Position numbers and translations under genes: made by a program. DNA of 55,355 nucleotides. Source: Crocinitomicaceae bacterium (lineage in GTDB: Bacteria > Bacteroidota > Bacteroidia > Flavobacteriales_D > Crocinitomicaceae). Every line of letters begins with the position of its first letter. Position 1 is the stretch's first letter. The notes under the pieces are model-generated. The model did not search any database. It saw nothing but the letters and a program-made list of their open reading frames with translations, and was not told the origin of the DNA. Location of the stretch: assembly GCA_029252405.1 (NCBI GenBank), contig JAQXBM010000025.1, positions 1-55,355 of the forward strand, written 5' to 3'. Positions 1 to 8,618 of this stretch are shown here, piece by piece.

Positions 1-68
1 TGAATCAATTGAGTGTGTTCAGTGAAAGTTTAGAAAATCAATTTTTAGAAATTATCAAGAAATCATGA
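1..68 (+). CDS. ABC transporter ATP-binding protein, C-terminal end (partial)
   Basis: An open frame enters from the left edge and ends at TGA 66-68. The visible tail reads NQLSVFSESLENQFLEIIKK followed by S, which resembles the last helix of ABC-2 type exporter ATPases (a pattern like ..SLEDLFLELT..). Its stop overlaps the start of the following permease in an ATGA arrangement, as expected for an ATPase-permease pair. No catalytic motif is inside the window, so the call rests on the short tail and on the neighbour. Confidence 0.6.
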   Translation, partial: NQLSVFSESLENQFLEIIKKS

Positions 69-850
69 GAGACCTAATTGCTATTGAATGGATGAAGCTG
101 CGAAGATTGGCTACCATGAAGGTAATTCTAATCATCTACGCTATCACCGTCCCACTAATCTATTTTAGTATTTCCTTTTTGAAGATGGGACCGATTCACG
201 TGATTCCAGATTCTGCCTACCAATTCCCCGATTGCTATAATTACGTCGCATACATAGCTTCGTGGTTCAACTTATTGATCGGTGTGATTATTATGGTGTT
301 TACGTCCAATGAAATCAAATACAAAACCCAGCGCCAAAACGTAATAGATGGATTGAGTAAGCGCGATGTCATTTTCGCAAAGTTCGCAATCGTATTTATT
401 TTCTCGGTTATCGTTACACTTTACACTGCCTTAGTCGGACTTGTTTTTGGTCTTATATACAGCGAAGATCCTTCACAAGTGTTCAATGGAATTGAGCAAA
501 TTGGAGCCTACTTCCTAACAACACTGGGATATTTGGCCTTTGCTTTCTTCTTCGCCAACGTTGTCCGTCTGCAGGCTTTGGCTATTATTTTATACATCTT
601 CTCGACGATTATTGAGAGCATTGTAGGATTTATTGTTGCGCAAGAATACTCACAATTCTTCCCACTTACGACGTTTAGTAATTTGATTCCATTTCCATGG
701 GAACCACCAATGCTAGCAGGAATGCAGCAACCTCAAAACATTCCTGAACAATTTATGATGGGGCAGGGATGGAGTGCTGTTTTTGCCGTTGGATACATAA
801 TTCTTTTCGTTTCGATCAGCTACTGGGTAATTAAGCGAAGAGATATTTAA
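65..850 (+). CDS. ABC-2 type transporter permease subunit
   Basis: A 261-residue integral membrane protein with about six hydrophobic segments (near residues 20-40, 65-80, 105-130, 148-165, 170-190 and 238-255). It opens with MRDLIAIEWMKLRRLATMK, the short amphipathic start typical of ABC-2 permeases that precedes the first membrane helix. It would form the membrane channel of an inner-membrane exporter powered by the upstream ATPase, with which it overlaps by 4 bp. The substrate cannot be read from the sequence. The start ATG at 65 is favoured by the ATGA coupling. Confidence 0.85.
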   Translation: MRDLIAIEWMKLRRLATMKVILIIYAITVPLIYFSISFLKMGPIHVIPDSAYQFPDCYNYVAYIASWFNLLIGVIIMVFTSNEIKYKTQRQNVIDGLSKRDVIFAKFAIVFIFSVIVTLYTALVGLVFGLIYSEDPSQVFNGIEQIGAYFLTTLGYLAFAFFFANVVRLQALAIILYIFSTIIESIVGFIVAQEYSQFFPLTTFSNLIPFPWEPPMLAGMQQPQNIPEQFMMGQGWSAVFAVGYIILFVSISYWVIKRRDI

Positions 851-953
851 TCCAATCAGTTGAACAGAAATTTTCAGTAAGTCATCGAAACTTTGTGGAG
901 TAGAAGATGATAGCAAAATTATTAGTTATATTTAGCCTCAAACAGAATAAGAA

Positions 954-1211
954 ATGGCGAGTAAAAGAGAAATAAAGAAAGCTGTTAAGGAAATGGTGTA
1001 CGACATCATGGACGAATGTGATTACCATGTGGTTAGCATGAACAAAAATGCTGATGCTGCTGAGAACCTGATGGACGAAGTAGTTGGGTATCACGAAATG
1101 ATGATGGCAAAAATTCGAGTAACGAAGGACAAAGCAGGATTTCGTGCGTTGCGCGCTCAACTTGAAGAAGATGCAAACAATTTTGTGAGCAAAATAAACG
1201 AATTGGCTTAG
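954..1211 (+). CDS. small conserved hypothetical protein, PspA neighbour
   Basis: An 85-residue acidic, almost entirely helical protein with no signal peptide or membrane segment. It opens MASKREIKKAVKEMVYDIMD. Short proteins of this kind, beginning with an SKR[ED][IL]KK motif, recur in Bacteroidota, but I know of no assigned function. It lies 38 bp upstream of the PspA-family gene on the same strand, so the two are probably co-transcribed. A partner role in the envelope-stress response is inference. A possible degenerate -7 element (TATATTTA) sits at 927-934, without a convincing -33 element. Confidence 0.8.
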   Translation: MASKREIKKAVKEMVYDIMDECDYHVVSMNKNADAAENLMDEVVGYHEMMMAKIRVTKDKAGFRALRAQLEEDANNFVSKINELA

Positions 1212-1249
1212 ATTAATTAATAACGAATAAACAACAAAAACGAACGAAT

Positions 1250-1963
1250 ATGTGGGCTTGGTTAAAACGACTATTTAGAATTGGAAAAGCGGAAGCGCAT
1301 TCTGCATTGGATAAATTGGAAGATCCAGTAAAAATGACGGAACAAGGAATCCGCGATTTAAAAGTAAACCTAGAGAAAGCAATGGTTGCCATGGCTGAAG
1401 TAAAAGCAATGGGAATTCGTTCGAAAAGCGAAGTAGAAGATTATGAAGCAAAAGCTGCTGATTATGAAACGAAAGCGATGTTATTGTTGAAGAAAGCCGC
1501 TGCAGGAGAAATGGATGCTGCGGAAGGTGACCGTTTGGCTGCAGAAGCACTTTTGAAAAAGAAAGAAAACGAAGATCACGCTGCATTGGCAAAGAAAAAC
1601 CAAGGGTACTACGAGTCGAATTCAAATAAGCTTAAAGGAAACATCGATGATCTGAAAAAGAACATTTCGAAGTACGAAAGCGAGTTGAAAACATTGAAAG
1701 CGCGTGCGAAAGTAAGCAAGGCTCAAAAAGAGATCAACAAAGATTTGGCGGGAATCGATTCAGATTCAACAGTATCAATGTTGGAGAAAATGAAAGAAAA
1801 AGTAGCGAAAGAAGAAGCATTGGCAGAATCTTACGGAGACTTGGCTTCAGAAAGCCGTTCATTGGACGAAGAGATCGAAGACGCTTTGGATTCATCATCA
1901 GCAGAGATTAAAGTGAAAACTGATTTGGATGCCTTGAAAGCGAAAATTGCCGCTGGAGAGTAA
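1250..1963 (+). CDS. PspA/IM30 family protein
   Basis: A 237-residue, highly charged coiled-coil protein of the PspA/IM30 (phage shock) family. It begins with a short amphipathic helix (MWAWLKRLFRIGKAEAHSAL), followed by the family region around DPVKMTEQGIRDLK and long Ala/Lys/Glu-rich helices to the end, the length expected of PspA. Proteins of this family polymerise on the inner membrane and help preserve its integrity under stress. No PspB/C or PspF partners are visible. A strong intrinsic terminator follows 20 bp after the stop, closing a two-gene unit with the small upstream gene. Confidence 0.88.
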   Translation: MWAWLKRLFRIGKAEAHSALDKLEDPVKMTEQGIRDLKVNLEKAMVAMAEVKAMGIRSKSEVEDYEAKAADYETKAMLLLKKAAAGEMDAAEGDRLAAEALLKKKENEDHAALAKKNQGYYESNSNKLKGNIDDLKKNISKYESELKTLKARAKVSKAQKEINKDLAGIDSDSTVSMLEKMKEKVAKEEALAESYGDLASESRSLDEEIEDALDSSSAEIKVKTDLDALKAKIAAGE

Positions 1964-1983
1964 TTCAATCTATAATACTTAAC

Positions 1984-2034
1984 GTCCCGATCCCGATCCC
2001 GATAACCTTCGGGTTGGATCGGGACTTTTTTTTT
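1984..2034 (+). terminator. intrinsic terminator with tandem CCCGAT repeats
   Basis: The left arm GTCCCGATCC (1984-1993) pairs with GGATCGGGAC (2016-2025), and an inner AACC-TTCG-GGTT hairpin (2004-2015) forms the tip. A run of nine T follows at 2026-2034. The left arm contains three tandem CCCGAT units, so several registers of pairing are possible. It ends transcription of the PspA unit but lies only four bases before the ATG of the next gene. Confidence 0.9.
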
Positions 2035-2038
2035 CACC

Positions 2039-3436
2039 ATGAAACTTACCACCAAACAAATTTTATTGCTTGCAGGACTAATTGCGTTCGCCGCGCTAAT
2101 GTTCGTAAAACTAGACTCAAAGGAGGATGAAATGCTTCTTCGCGCAAGTTCGCTTGGTGGTTTAATGGTTTTCTTTTGGTTCTTCGATGTACTGCCAATG
2201 TATGTGACAGCGATGTTGCCATTGGCACTGGGAGTTCCAATGGGATTGCTCGCTCCGGGAGATATCGCTGGCGCTTACGCCCACAAATTCATCTTTCTGT
2301 TCCTCGGTGGATTCATGCTCGCACTGGCAATGGAAAAGTGGAATGTACACAAGCAATTGGCGCAAACAATTATCGGACTCGTTGGTTCATCCAAATCTCG
2401 AATTTTATTAGGTTTCATGCTGAGTACAGGAATTCTCAGTATGTGGATTTCAAATACAGCAACTACCATTATGATGTTGCCAATGGTGTTGGCAGTAATT
2501 AAAAACTTGGACGATCAAGAGAACTCTCGTTTCCCACGATTTCTATTATTGTCCATTGCATATTCTGCCAGTATCGGAGGGATGGCGACTTTAGTGGGTT
2601 CGCCGCCCAACAGCATTATGGCGGGAGCATTAGAGCAGAACTACGGCATCGATATTTCCTTCGCCGATTGGATGAAGTACGGAATGCCATTGTCATTTAT
2701 TCTTTTGACCTTACTCTATTTCTACTTCCTTATTCAAATTCGAGGGGAAAAGAGTTCGGACAAGCTTCACATTGGTATTGAGAAAAAACCATGGACGTCG
2801 GATCAAATTCGAATTATCGTCCTTTTCATTGTGGTAGCCATTTTGTGGTCCACTCGCGGACTTGTACTCTCGTATTTCAAAGAGTACGGTATCGGTTTCT
2901 CATATGGTGATCAGCACATTGCAATTTTAGGAGCAATTATCATGTTCGCCATGCCGAGTAGCAAAGGCACCCCAATACTTGTTTGGGAAGATACGCCAAA
3001 GCTGCCTTGGGGAATTCTTTTGCTCTTCGGAGGAGGATTGGCCATGGCGAAAATGTTGGAGGTAAATGGAGTTATCAACGAAGTAGTGGACATGTTCGAG
3101 AACTTCAAAGATTTGAACATTGGGCTGCTGTTGTTCGTGATCGTCGCTATTGCAATTTTTGGAACAGAATTCATGTCCAACACGGCCTTGGTGAGTGTCT
3201 TCGTACCGATTATCGCTGCGTTTGCCATTAAAGCTGGATTCTCAGTAACTGAATTGTGTATTCCTCTAGCTCTTTCGGCAAGTTGTGCATTTATGTTGCC
3301 GATTGGAACGCCACCGAATGCCATTGTCTTTTCAGGAAGTGACCTCAAAATAAGGCAGATGGTGCAAACGGGTTTTGTCTTAAATGTGATGGCAATATTG
3401 ATTGTTGTGGTCTACGCCATGCTCTTCATTGACTAA
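2039..3436 (+). CDS. DASS/SLC13 family sodium-coupled anion symporter
   Basis: A 465-residue polytopic membrane protein of the divalent anion:Na+ symporter family. Both Ser-Asn-Thr signatures are present (SNT at residues 138-140 and 380-382), as are the paired loops LVGSPPNSIM (185-194) and PIGTPPNAIV (421-430) that line the substrate and sodium sites of this fold. It would import dicarboxylates, sulfate or a similar anion across the inner membrane; the substrate is not resolved. The N-terminal helix before residue 32 is conserved in the family, so the start at 2039 is kept although a terminator T-tract ends just before it. Its stop overlaps the convergent lipoprotein gene by 4 bp. Confidence 0.92.
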   Translation: MKLTTKQILLLAGLIAFAALMFVKLDSKEDEMLLRASSLGGLMVFFWFFDVLPMYVTAMLPLALGVPMGLLAPGDIAGAYAHKFIFLFLGGFMLALAMEKWNVHKQLAQTIIGLVGSSKSRILLGFMLSTGILSMWISNTATTIMMLPMVLAVIKNLDDQENSRFPRFLLLSIAYSASIGGMATLVGSPPNSIMAGALEQNYGIDISFADWMKYGMPLSFILLTLLYFYFLIQIRGEKSSDKLHIGIEKKPWTSDQIRIIVLFIVVAILWSTRGLVLSYFKEYGIGFSYGDQHIAILGAIIMFAMPSSKGTPILVWEDTPKLPWGILLLFGGGLAMAKMLEVNGVINEVVDMFENFKDLNIGLLLFVIVAIAIFGTEFMSNTALVSVFVPIIAAFAIKAGFSVTELCIPLALSASCAFMLPIGTPPNAIVFSGSDLKIRQMVQTGFVLNVMAILIVVVYAMLFID

Positions 3437-4137
3437 TCGAAGTACTCATATTTTCGGATAGACAAATTTTCAAGAAGTCCTGTTTCTTTGTCTACTAGAG
3501 CTATTCTTAGAGGATTTTCCTTGGAATCATAATCCTTATATGTCATCGACATTGTTTGCTTTACCTTTGTGATTTCGTCCGTGAAAGTGATCGTAGAGAT
3601 AAGACCTTTATCATCGATTACATTGACATAGGATTTGGCGTATAGGACAGAATCTCCATTAAAGTATTGGTACTTCCCTGACAAATCACGATAATTTGAA
3701 TTCAGTTTAGATGTTGATTCCATCCGAGAACCTGAAGCTAATTCTATCACTAGTTCATACTCGAGGTCGCTTTTCCAAGTATATATTCCTTTTTCAGTCG
3801 TATCCTTTGCGGCGTTTAGTTTGAAGTATGCTGATTTTCGATCATCTGTAAATTCGAAGAATGTTGTTTCAACTTCATTGTTGAGTTTTGGAATAATTGT
3901 TTCAACGGAAACAATGTTTCCCGTCTCATTGAAAGTCAAGGTTTTGATGTTGCTAATCTTTGATTCATCGATGACCCATTCACCGTTCTCTTGTTCCAAC
4001 CCAAAATAAGTCGTGGCGTGGATGGACTTCACAGCACCTTTGTAGCCGTATTCATTTAAATCGGTATTCGTTGGAGATTCCTCACAGCTTAAAAAAGTAA
4101 AGAATAGACCGGATAGAATTAGAAAACGAAACTTCAT
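3433..4137 (-). CDS. hypothetical lipoprotein
   Basis: A 234-residue protein starting MKFRFLILSGLFFTFLSCEE: a signal sequence with lipobox FLSC, so it should be lipidated and exported. I moved the start 13 codons inside the longest frame because the first residues there do not look like a signal peptide. The body has repeated beta-rich segments (GAVKSIHATTYFG, IVSVETI, SAYFKL, YDSKENPLR), resembling Bacteroidota proteins with antiparallel strand repeats, but I do not recognise a family. The stop codons of this gene and the convergent transporter overlap within 3433-3436. Confidence 0.75.
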   Translation of the reverse strand: MKFRFLILSGLFFTFLSCEESPTNTDLNEYGYKGAVKSIHATTYFGLEQENGEWVIDESKISNIKTLTFNETGNIVSVETIIPKLNNEVETTFFEFTDDRKSAYFKLNAAKDTTEKGIYTWKSDLEYELVIELASGSRMESTSKLNSNYRDLSGKYQYFNGDSVLYAKSYVNVIDDKGLISTITFTDEITKVKQTMSMTYKDYDSKENPLRIALVDKETGLLENLSIRKYEYFD

Positions 4138-4203
4138 GTATAAATGTATTGGTTGAGTCGAAGATAGAAAAATCATCCGTCCAACCGCTATATCGCCTGA
4201 AGT

Positions 4204-4677
4204 TTACTTCTCAGCTTCTTCCACAGTTTCGATTTGCTTCTGAAATTCTTCCAGTGTGATCCATGGTTTCAAGTAAGATTCACGAACTTTCACTTCATTG
4301 CTACTCAACGAGAGCTGGTACTTGCAGATCACATCAATGGAACCGCAGTCGTCCAAAGATATCGTTCCTATAATTGCTTGGTTTTCATAAAAAATGCGAT
4401 CTGGATTATTTCGACTTCTATCGTCAAGAGTCGCAGTAACACGACTGTAGCACTTGGTCATGAACAGATGCGGATTGCGCACTGTTAAGGACGCCGTAAT
4501 CGGATCTTTAACCTTTTCCTGTACACGTTTTTCAACGTCCTTGCGAGAAATTTCCTTTACGTCATCGGACCAACCAATATTCAAAAAATTGAAGCCAAGA
4601 TTGTTTTTACTGGCAAAACTTAAGGTTACCATTGATAAAATGATTCCCAATGCGATGTATTTCGTGTATTTTCTCAT
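4204..4677 (-). CDS. hypothetical exported protein
   Basis: A 157-residue protein with an N-terminal hydrophobic segment (MRKYTKYIALGIILSMVTLS), either a cleaved signal peptide or a membrane anchor. The mature part is charged and holds three cysteines (in TKCYS, LDDCG and VICKY) that could form disulfides in the periplasm. The C-terminus is an acidic helix. It overlaps the upstream DUF2306 gene by 4 bp (ATGA), so the two are translated from one message. I do not recognise a family. Confidence 0.7.
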   Translation of the reverse strand: MRKYTKYIALGIILSMVTLSFASKNNLGFNFLNIGWSDDVKEISRKDVEKRVQEKVKDPITASLTVRNPHLFMTKCYSRVTATLDDRSRNNPDRIFYENQAIIGTISLDDCGSIDVICKYQLSLSSNEVKVRESYLKPWITLEEFQKQIETVEEAEK

Positions 4678-5315
4678 GATGCTATGTTTAAAGTGTGAAA
4701 TCGTTTTTTGTTCAATTGGACCAGGATTTCACCAAGGAGCAAGTTGATGATCCATGGGACGTATGCGCTTAAAATAAACGTTGTGTCGTAATCGAAGTTG
4801 AAATAGCGTGAGGCGATAGGAGTGAAGAGGCGCAAGGTTACTCCCGACAATGTCATGGCGTAACTGCGAATCATCCAGTTGTAGTGTCCCTGCACGTCGC
4901 CTTTAATAATTCGTTGAAAGGCAATGTAAGTCGGTATCATCCATGCCATGGACATCAAAATAAATCCAATCGTAGCGAATTGTCCTCCTTCAGCAAAGAA
5001 CGCCAAATACAAGCCTGTTGGCCCGCTAATGAAGAGGATGGAGCCAATGTAAACTTTGCCCAAATGCTTGTGGAGTTTTCCTTTGAATGAAATGATTTTT
5101 GAAAAGAACAATGGAATCGCTACTAGCGTGACGATTGCACCAAAGAATAAATGCAAATAAAAGGCCCCTAACCAAATTTTATTTCCAATCATGGCTTGTT
5201 TCGAACCGAGAAATGACTTGGTCAAATCGAAGTCAAAATAACTCAAAGCAATTCCTGCTAGACATACTGCTAGAAAAATTACAACGAACCAACTGGTATA
5301 AAAAAGTGCTTTCAA
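4674..5315 (-). CDS. DUF2306-like integral membrane protein
   Basis: A 213-residue membrane protein with about six transmembrane segments. It has the pattern of the DUF2306 family: a KLHKHLGKVYI segment after the third helix and a GHYNWMIRSYAM segment before the fifth, similar to the conserved HR..GR and H..WM.R.YA positions. Function is unknown. The frame has no ATG near its beginning; an in-frame TAA lies a few codons upstream, so TTG at 5315 is the most likely start. It overlaps the following small exported-protein gene by 4 bp. Confidence 0.78.
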   Translation of the reverse strand: MKALFYTSWFVVIFLAVCLAGIALSYFDFDLTKSFLGSKQAMIGNKIWLGAFYLHLFFGAIVTLVAIPLFFSKIISFKGKLHKHLGKVYIGSILFISGPTGLYLAFFAEGGQFATIGFILMSMAWMIPTYIAFQRIIKGDVQGHYNWMIRSYAMTLSGVTLRLFTPIASRYFNFDYDTTFILSAYVPWIINLLLGEILVQLNKKRFHTLNIAS

Positions 5316-5487
5316 TGTTATCTGATTTCCCCTTTAAGTACAACAATGAAACCAAAAGGATCAAATTGGAATAATTCATCGTGAATTGTGATCAACTAAA
5401 TCGGCCTTGATATCAAAAAATCGATCAAAAATGGATACCTTTCACCTACAAATTCCTGCGAGGAATAAACGATTAAAATTGAATTGA

Positions 5488-6249
5488 ATGAGAGTACTTC
5501 TTTCGCCAGCGAAGGCATTAGATATGGACAAGGAAATTAACGCAACAAGTGCGACGGCGCCAATCTTCATGGAGAAAACCGAATCATTGGCTAAAAAGCT
5601 ATCGAAGTTTTCGTCTCGGAAAATTGGGAAGATGATGCATTTGTCGAAAGACCTTTCTGATTTAAATCATGAGCGCTACCAAACTTGGACTTCAGATTCA
5701 GAACTCAATGGAAATAACACCTACGCGATTGCCGCATTCAATGGGGAAGTCTACCGCGGATTTGATGCACCATCCTTATCGAAAGAGAAATTGATGGAGG
5801 CTCAAGGTAAAGTGCGAATCTTATCTGGTTTGTACGGTATTTTGAAACCGCTTGATGTCATTTATCCATATCGTTTGGAAATGGGGACGAAGTGGGCAGT
5901 GACGCCAAAAACAACTTCTCTTTACAAGTTTTGGGGATCGAAAATTGCGGATGCTTTGAATGAAGAGAACGAGGATGGTATTATCGTCAACCTTGCCTCA
6001 ACCGAATATTTCAAAGCTGTCGATAAAAAAGCATTAAAAGGAAGAATCATTACACCATCGTTCAAAGACCTCAAGAATGGGGAGTACAAAACGATTATGG
6101 TGTTTGCAAAACGCGCTCGAGGTTCAATGGCGAGGTATATCGTTGATCATTCAATCTCAAACCCTGAGGAAATCAAGGGATTTGACACGGACGGATATCG
6201 TTACGATGAGAATCTATCCACAGAAGACGATTGGGTGTTCACGCGTTAA
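5488..6249 (+). CDS. yaaA: YaaA family peroxide-stress protein (DUF328/UPF0246)
   Basis: A 253-residue cytoplasmic protein matching YaaA over its full usual length. Family signatures include the opening MRVLLSPAKALDM, the NGEVYRGFDA region, GLYGILKP, YRLEMGTKWA, NLASTEYFKAV and the TPSFKDLKNG segment. In Escherichia coli YaaA lowers intracellular unincorporated iron during hydrogen peroxide stress and binds DNA. It is transcribed alone on the plus strand, divergent from the DUF2306 gene, with 172 bp of shared upstream sequence in which I find no strong promoter match. Confidence 0.93.
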   Translation: MRVLLSPAKALDMDKEINATSATAPIFMEKTESLAKKLSKFSSRKIGKMMHLSKDLSDLNHERYQTWTSDSELNGNNTYAIAAFNGEVYRGFDAPSLSKEKLMEAQGKVRILSGLYGILKPLDVIYPYRLEMGTKWAVTPKTTSLYKFWGSKIADALNEENEDGIIVNLASTEYFKAVDKKALKGRIITPSFKDLKNGEYKTIMVFAKRARGSMARYIVDHSISNPEEIKGFDTDGYRYDENLSTEDDWVFTR

Positions 6250-6298
6250 TTGGCAAGAACTTTGATCCGATCGAATCGATAACTGTACAGTAAATTAT

Positions 6299-8203
6299 AT
6301 GATGAAATCGTTGAGTATCGGGTTGATTTTGATTTGGAGTTTGGTGGCTTGCTCTCAAGTGCCAACAGCCAATGCTCAGATTCAATCTTTCGATGATTTC
6401 AAGTCGCGCAGTTCACAGCCGCTTTATCAGAAATACGGTCAAGTGTCTGCTGTGAAAGTCGTTTTCGACAATAACACCAATAAGATTCATTTCTTATTTG
6501 CTTCGGAGTACACCTATCACCATGAATTCTGTGAAGAGGAATTGGGATATTTCAAATCTTTGAACGATTTCAACGAAGAGAACTACTCGGCAGACGAATC
6601 TAGACCATTTCTTTTGGGTAACATCAATTACTATCGATCGATCGACAAATTTGCGCTGGAGCTTGGCCCAACTGATCGCATGAATGTGAAGCATTTGGAG
6701 AAGTTATTCATGGCGATAAAGAATGATGTCTACTTCCAAGACAAGTTCTATTTGATGATGAGTACAGGGCATCTACTCAGCTTGAAGTCATCTTTGTCAA
6801 AAGATATTCCCTTGCTCACACCAGAAGATGTCTACGCGAATCAAACATATCAGCCATTATCAAAAAAGAGTAATTATGGAAGGGTAGTGATCATTCGAAA
6901 TTGGGAGGAACAAGCCAAGGATATTCGCTCAACCGACATTCTGTTATTGGAAGATATCCCACCTAGTTTTCCCTTGGTAGCTGGAGTAGTGGTGACTCAA
7001 TTCCAAACTCCGTTAAGTCACGTTTCTCTGCTCGGACAAAATCGTAAGATTCCCGTTTGTGCCTACACGAAGTTGTTTCAGAGCGAAGAATTATTGGCGT
7101 ATGCTGGAAAAATAGTCAAGTATACGGTCGAGCAGGATACTTTCCGATTGGAACTCGCGGACGTCACTTTGAATGGAATTCAAAGAAGCAAAAATCCAAT
7201 ACGGTTGAAGCTCGATTACAATTTGGATACGCTCATCGCAGTAGATTATCTCAGAGAAAGAAACAGTAAAAGTGTTGGGAACAAAGCCGCTAATTTCGGT
7301 TTGCTCTTGGATTATTCTGAAAAGATTGATTTTCAAACACCGGAATCTGCCTTTGCAATTCCATTCGCCTATTATAAAAAACATTCAGCAAGTGCAGGAA
7401 TTGATCCTTTGCTTGCGCAATTGTTGGAAAAAGACAACCTAGACCGAGAGCAAGCACTCATCGAAAGGGATTTGCAATTGATTCGGGATAAAATAATGAG
7501 CACGGCAGTTGATCCCATTTTGTTGGCAGATATCGAGAAAATGATTCTTCGCTTGGGAGATCACAGAAGGTTAAGATTCCGTTCATCAACCAATGCCGAG
7601 GACAGAGATGGTTTTTCTGGCGCAGGATTGTACAAGTCAAAAACAGGGGAGTTGTACAACGAAAGTAAACCCATTGATTTGGCGATTAAGAAAGTGTGGG
7701 CAAGCTTATGGTCTTACGGCGCATTCATGGAACGCGAGGCTTTCAATATTGATCACAGAACAGTGGCCATGGGAATTTTAGCCCATCGTTCCTTTCCAAA
7801 TGAAGAAGTGAATGGTGTGGCGATTACAACCAACTTATACCGCGATAATTACCTTGGATTTGTTGTCAATGCGCAATTAGGAAATGAAAACGTGGTTGAT
7901 CCAACGAATGGAATTACGTGCGATCAGTTTATCTGTTATCCGGATGAAAAAGTTTCGGGCTACGGCAGAAATGGAGGTAGCATCGATATCATTACTTATT
8001 CAAGCTTGAATGAAGGCCAGTTGGTGATGACCGATAAAGAAATCAAAAACTTGGCGAATGTTCTCGAGCGAGTGAAGCGTCAATATTTACGCAAGCACTA
8101 TACGGATAAATCCTATTTGAATTTTGGTTTGGATTTGGAGTTTAAGTTGGATGCTGAGACGCGGCAGTTGTATATCAAACAAATGCGCATTTTCAATAAT
8201 TGA
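6299..8203 (+). CDS. exported lipoprotein with PEP-synthase-like domains
   Basis: A 634-residue protein that combines an export signal (MMKSLSIGLILIWSLVACSQ, lipobox LVAC at Cys18) with domains of phosphotransfer enzymes. Residues about 205-260 resemble the swivelling phosphohistidine domain of PEP synthase/PPDK, with the His in TPLSHVSLLGQNRKIPV (His241). Residues about 325-630 resemble the ATP-grasp PEP/pyruvate-binding domain: VGNKAAN at 326, RFRSSTNAEDRDGFSGAGLY at 426-445 and a VVNAQLGNENVVDP segment near 522. The domain order is reversed relative to PEP synthase, and no PEP-binding barrel is present. A location outside the cytoplasm is odd for an ATP-using fold. The activity is unknown. 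Confidence 0.82.
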   Translation: MMKSLSIGLILIWSLVACSQVPTANAQIQSFDDFKSRSSQPLYQKYGQVSAVKVVFDNNTNKIHFLFASEYTYHHEFCEEELGYFKSLNDFNEENYSADESRPFLLGNINYYRSIDKFALELGPTDRMNVKHLEKLFMAIKNDVYFQDKFYLMMSTGHLLSLKSSLSKDIPLLTPEDVYANQTYQPLSKKSNYGRVVIIRNWEEQAKDIRSTDILLLEDIPPSFPLVAGVVVTQFQTPLSHVSLLGQNRKIPVCAYTKLFQSEELLAYAGKIVKYTVEQDTFRLELADVTLNGIQRSKNPIRLKLDYNLDTLIAVDYLRERNSKSVGNKAANFGLLLDYSEKIDFQTPESAFAIPFAYYKKHSASAGIDPLLAQLLEKDNLDREQALIERDLQLIRDKIMSTAVDPILLADIEKMILRLGDHRRLRFRSSTNAEDRDGFSGAGLYKSKTGELYNESKPIDLAIKKVWASLWSYGAFMEREAFNIDHRTVAMGILAHRSFPNEEVNGVAITTNLYRDNYLGFVVNAQLGNENVVDPTNGITCDQFICYPDEKVSGYGRNGGSIDIITYSSLNEGQLVMTDKEIKNLANVLERVKRQYLRKHYTDKSYLNFGLDLEFKLDAETRQLYIKQMRIFNN

Positions 8204-8217
8204 GAGGCCTTCCCGAG

Positions 8218-8592
8218 TTAATTCTTTTGATTCAATGCTAGAGTAAATTGCACATGATTATTCTGTCCCGAGTTAATTTCATGAATGACGCAATCTACTT
8301 CTGAATTCCCAGCACTGATGCACGTTGCATGACCATTCGCAGGGCAAGTGAATTCAACCGAAAAGGGTGATCCGACTCCCGTCAAAACAAATGTTCCGCT
8401 TACATCTTCGTTATACTGTGAGGTCATTGCTCCAATGACTCTTGATTGATATTGGTTGAGTATTTCTCCCTGCCTTGTCTCTAGATTTTTTATCCATGTA
8501 CTTGAGCCCATCAATGACGGTGACTGAATGGTAAAATTACCTTCTGTAAGATTCTCTACGTTTACCTCAATACTTCTAACTCCTTGATCCAT
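8218..8592 (-). CDS. small hypothetical protein downstream of subtilisin
   Basis: A 124-residue beta-rich protein without signal peptide, opening MDQGVRSIEVNVENLTEGNF. It alternates short strands with Gly/Ser/Asn turns and has three cysteines. The pattern (RSIEVNVENLT near the start, SGTFVLTG in the middle, then VEFTCP) is loosely like small beta-sandwich proteins such as aegerolysins or actinoporin-like folds; that resemblance is only an impression. It starts 26 bp after the subtilisin gene on the same strand and is probably co-transcribed with it. Confidence 0.65.
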   Translation of the reverse strand: MDQGVRSIEVNVENLTEGNFTIQSPSLMGSSTWIKNLETRQGEILNQYQSRVIGAMTSQYNEDVSGTFVLTGVGSPFSVEFTCPANGHATCISAGNSEVDCVIHEINSGQNNHVQFTLALNQKN

Positions 8593-8618
8593 ATGCTAAT
8601 TTTAGATGATGCCTTTTC

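Noticed and set aside
2119-2134. AAAGGAGG five bases before an in-frame ATG (2132) inside the DASS transporter, suggesting a later start.
   Set aside because: The residues before it form the conserved first membrane helix of the family, and the Shine-Dalgarno-like bases simply encode Lys-Glu-Asp-Glu; Bacteroidota rarely rely on such sites.
2911-3348. A 145-codon frame antisense to the DASS transporter.
   Set aside because: It lies wholly inside a well-conserved gene and its translation shows no recognisable domain; it mirrors the codon pattern of the real gene.
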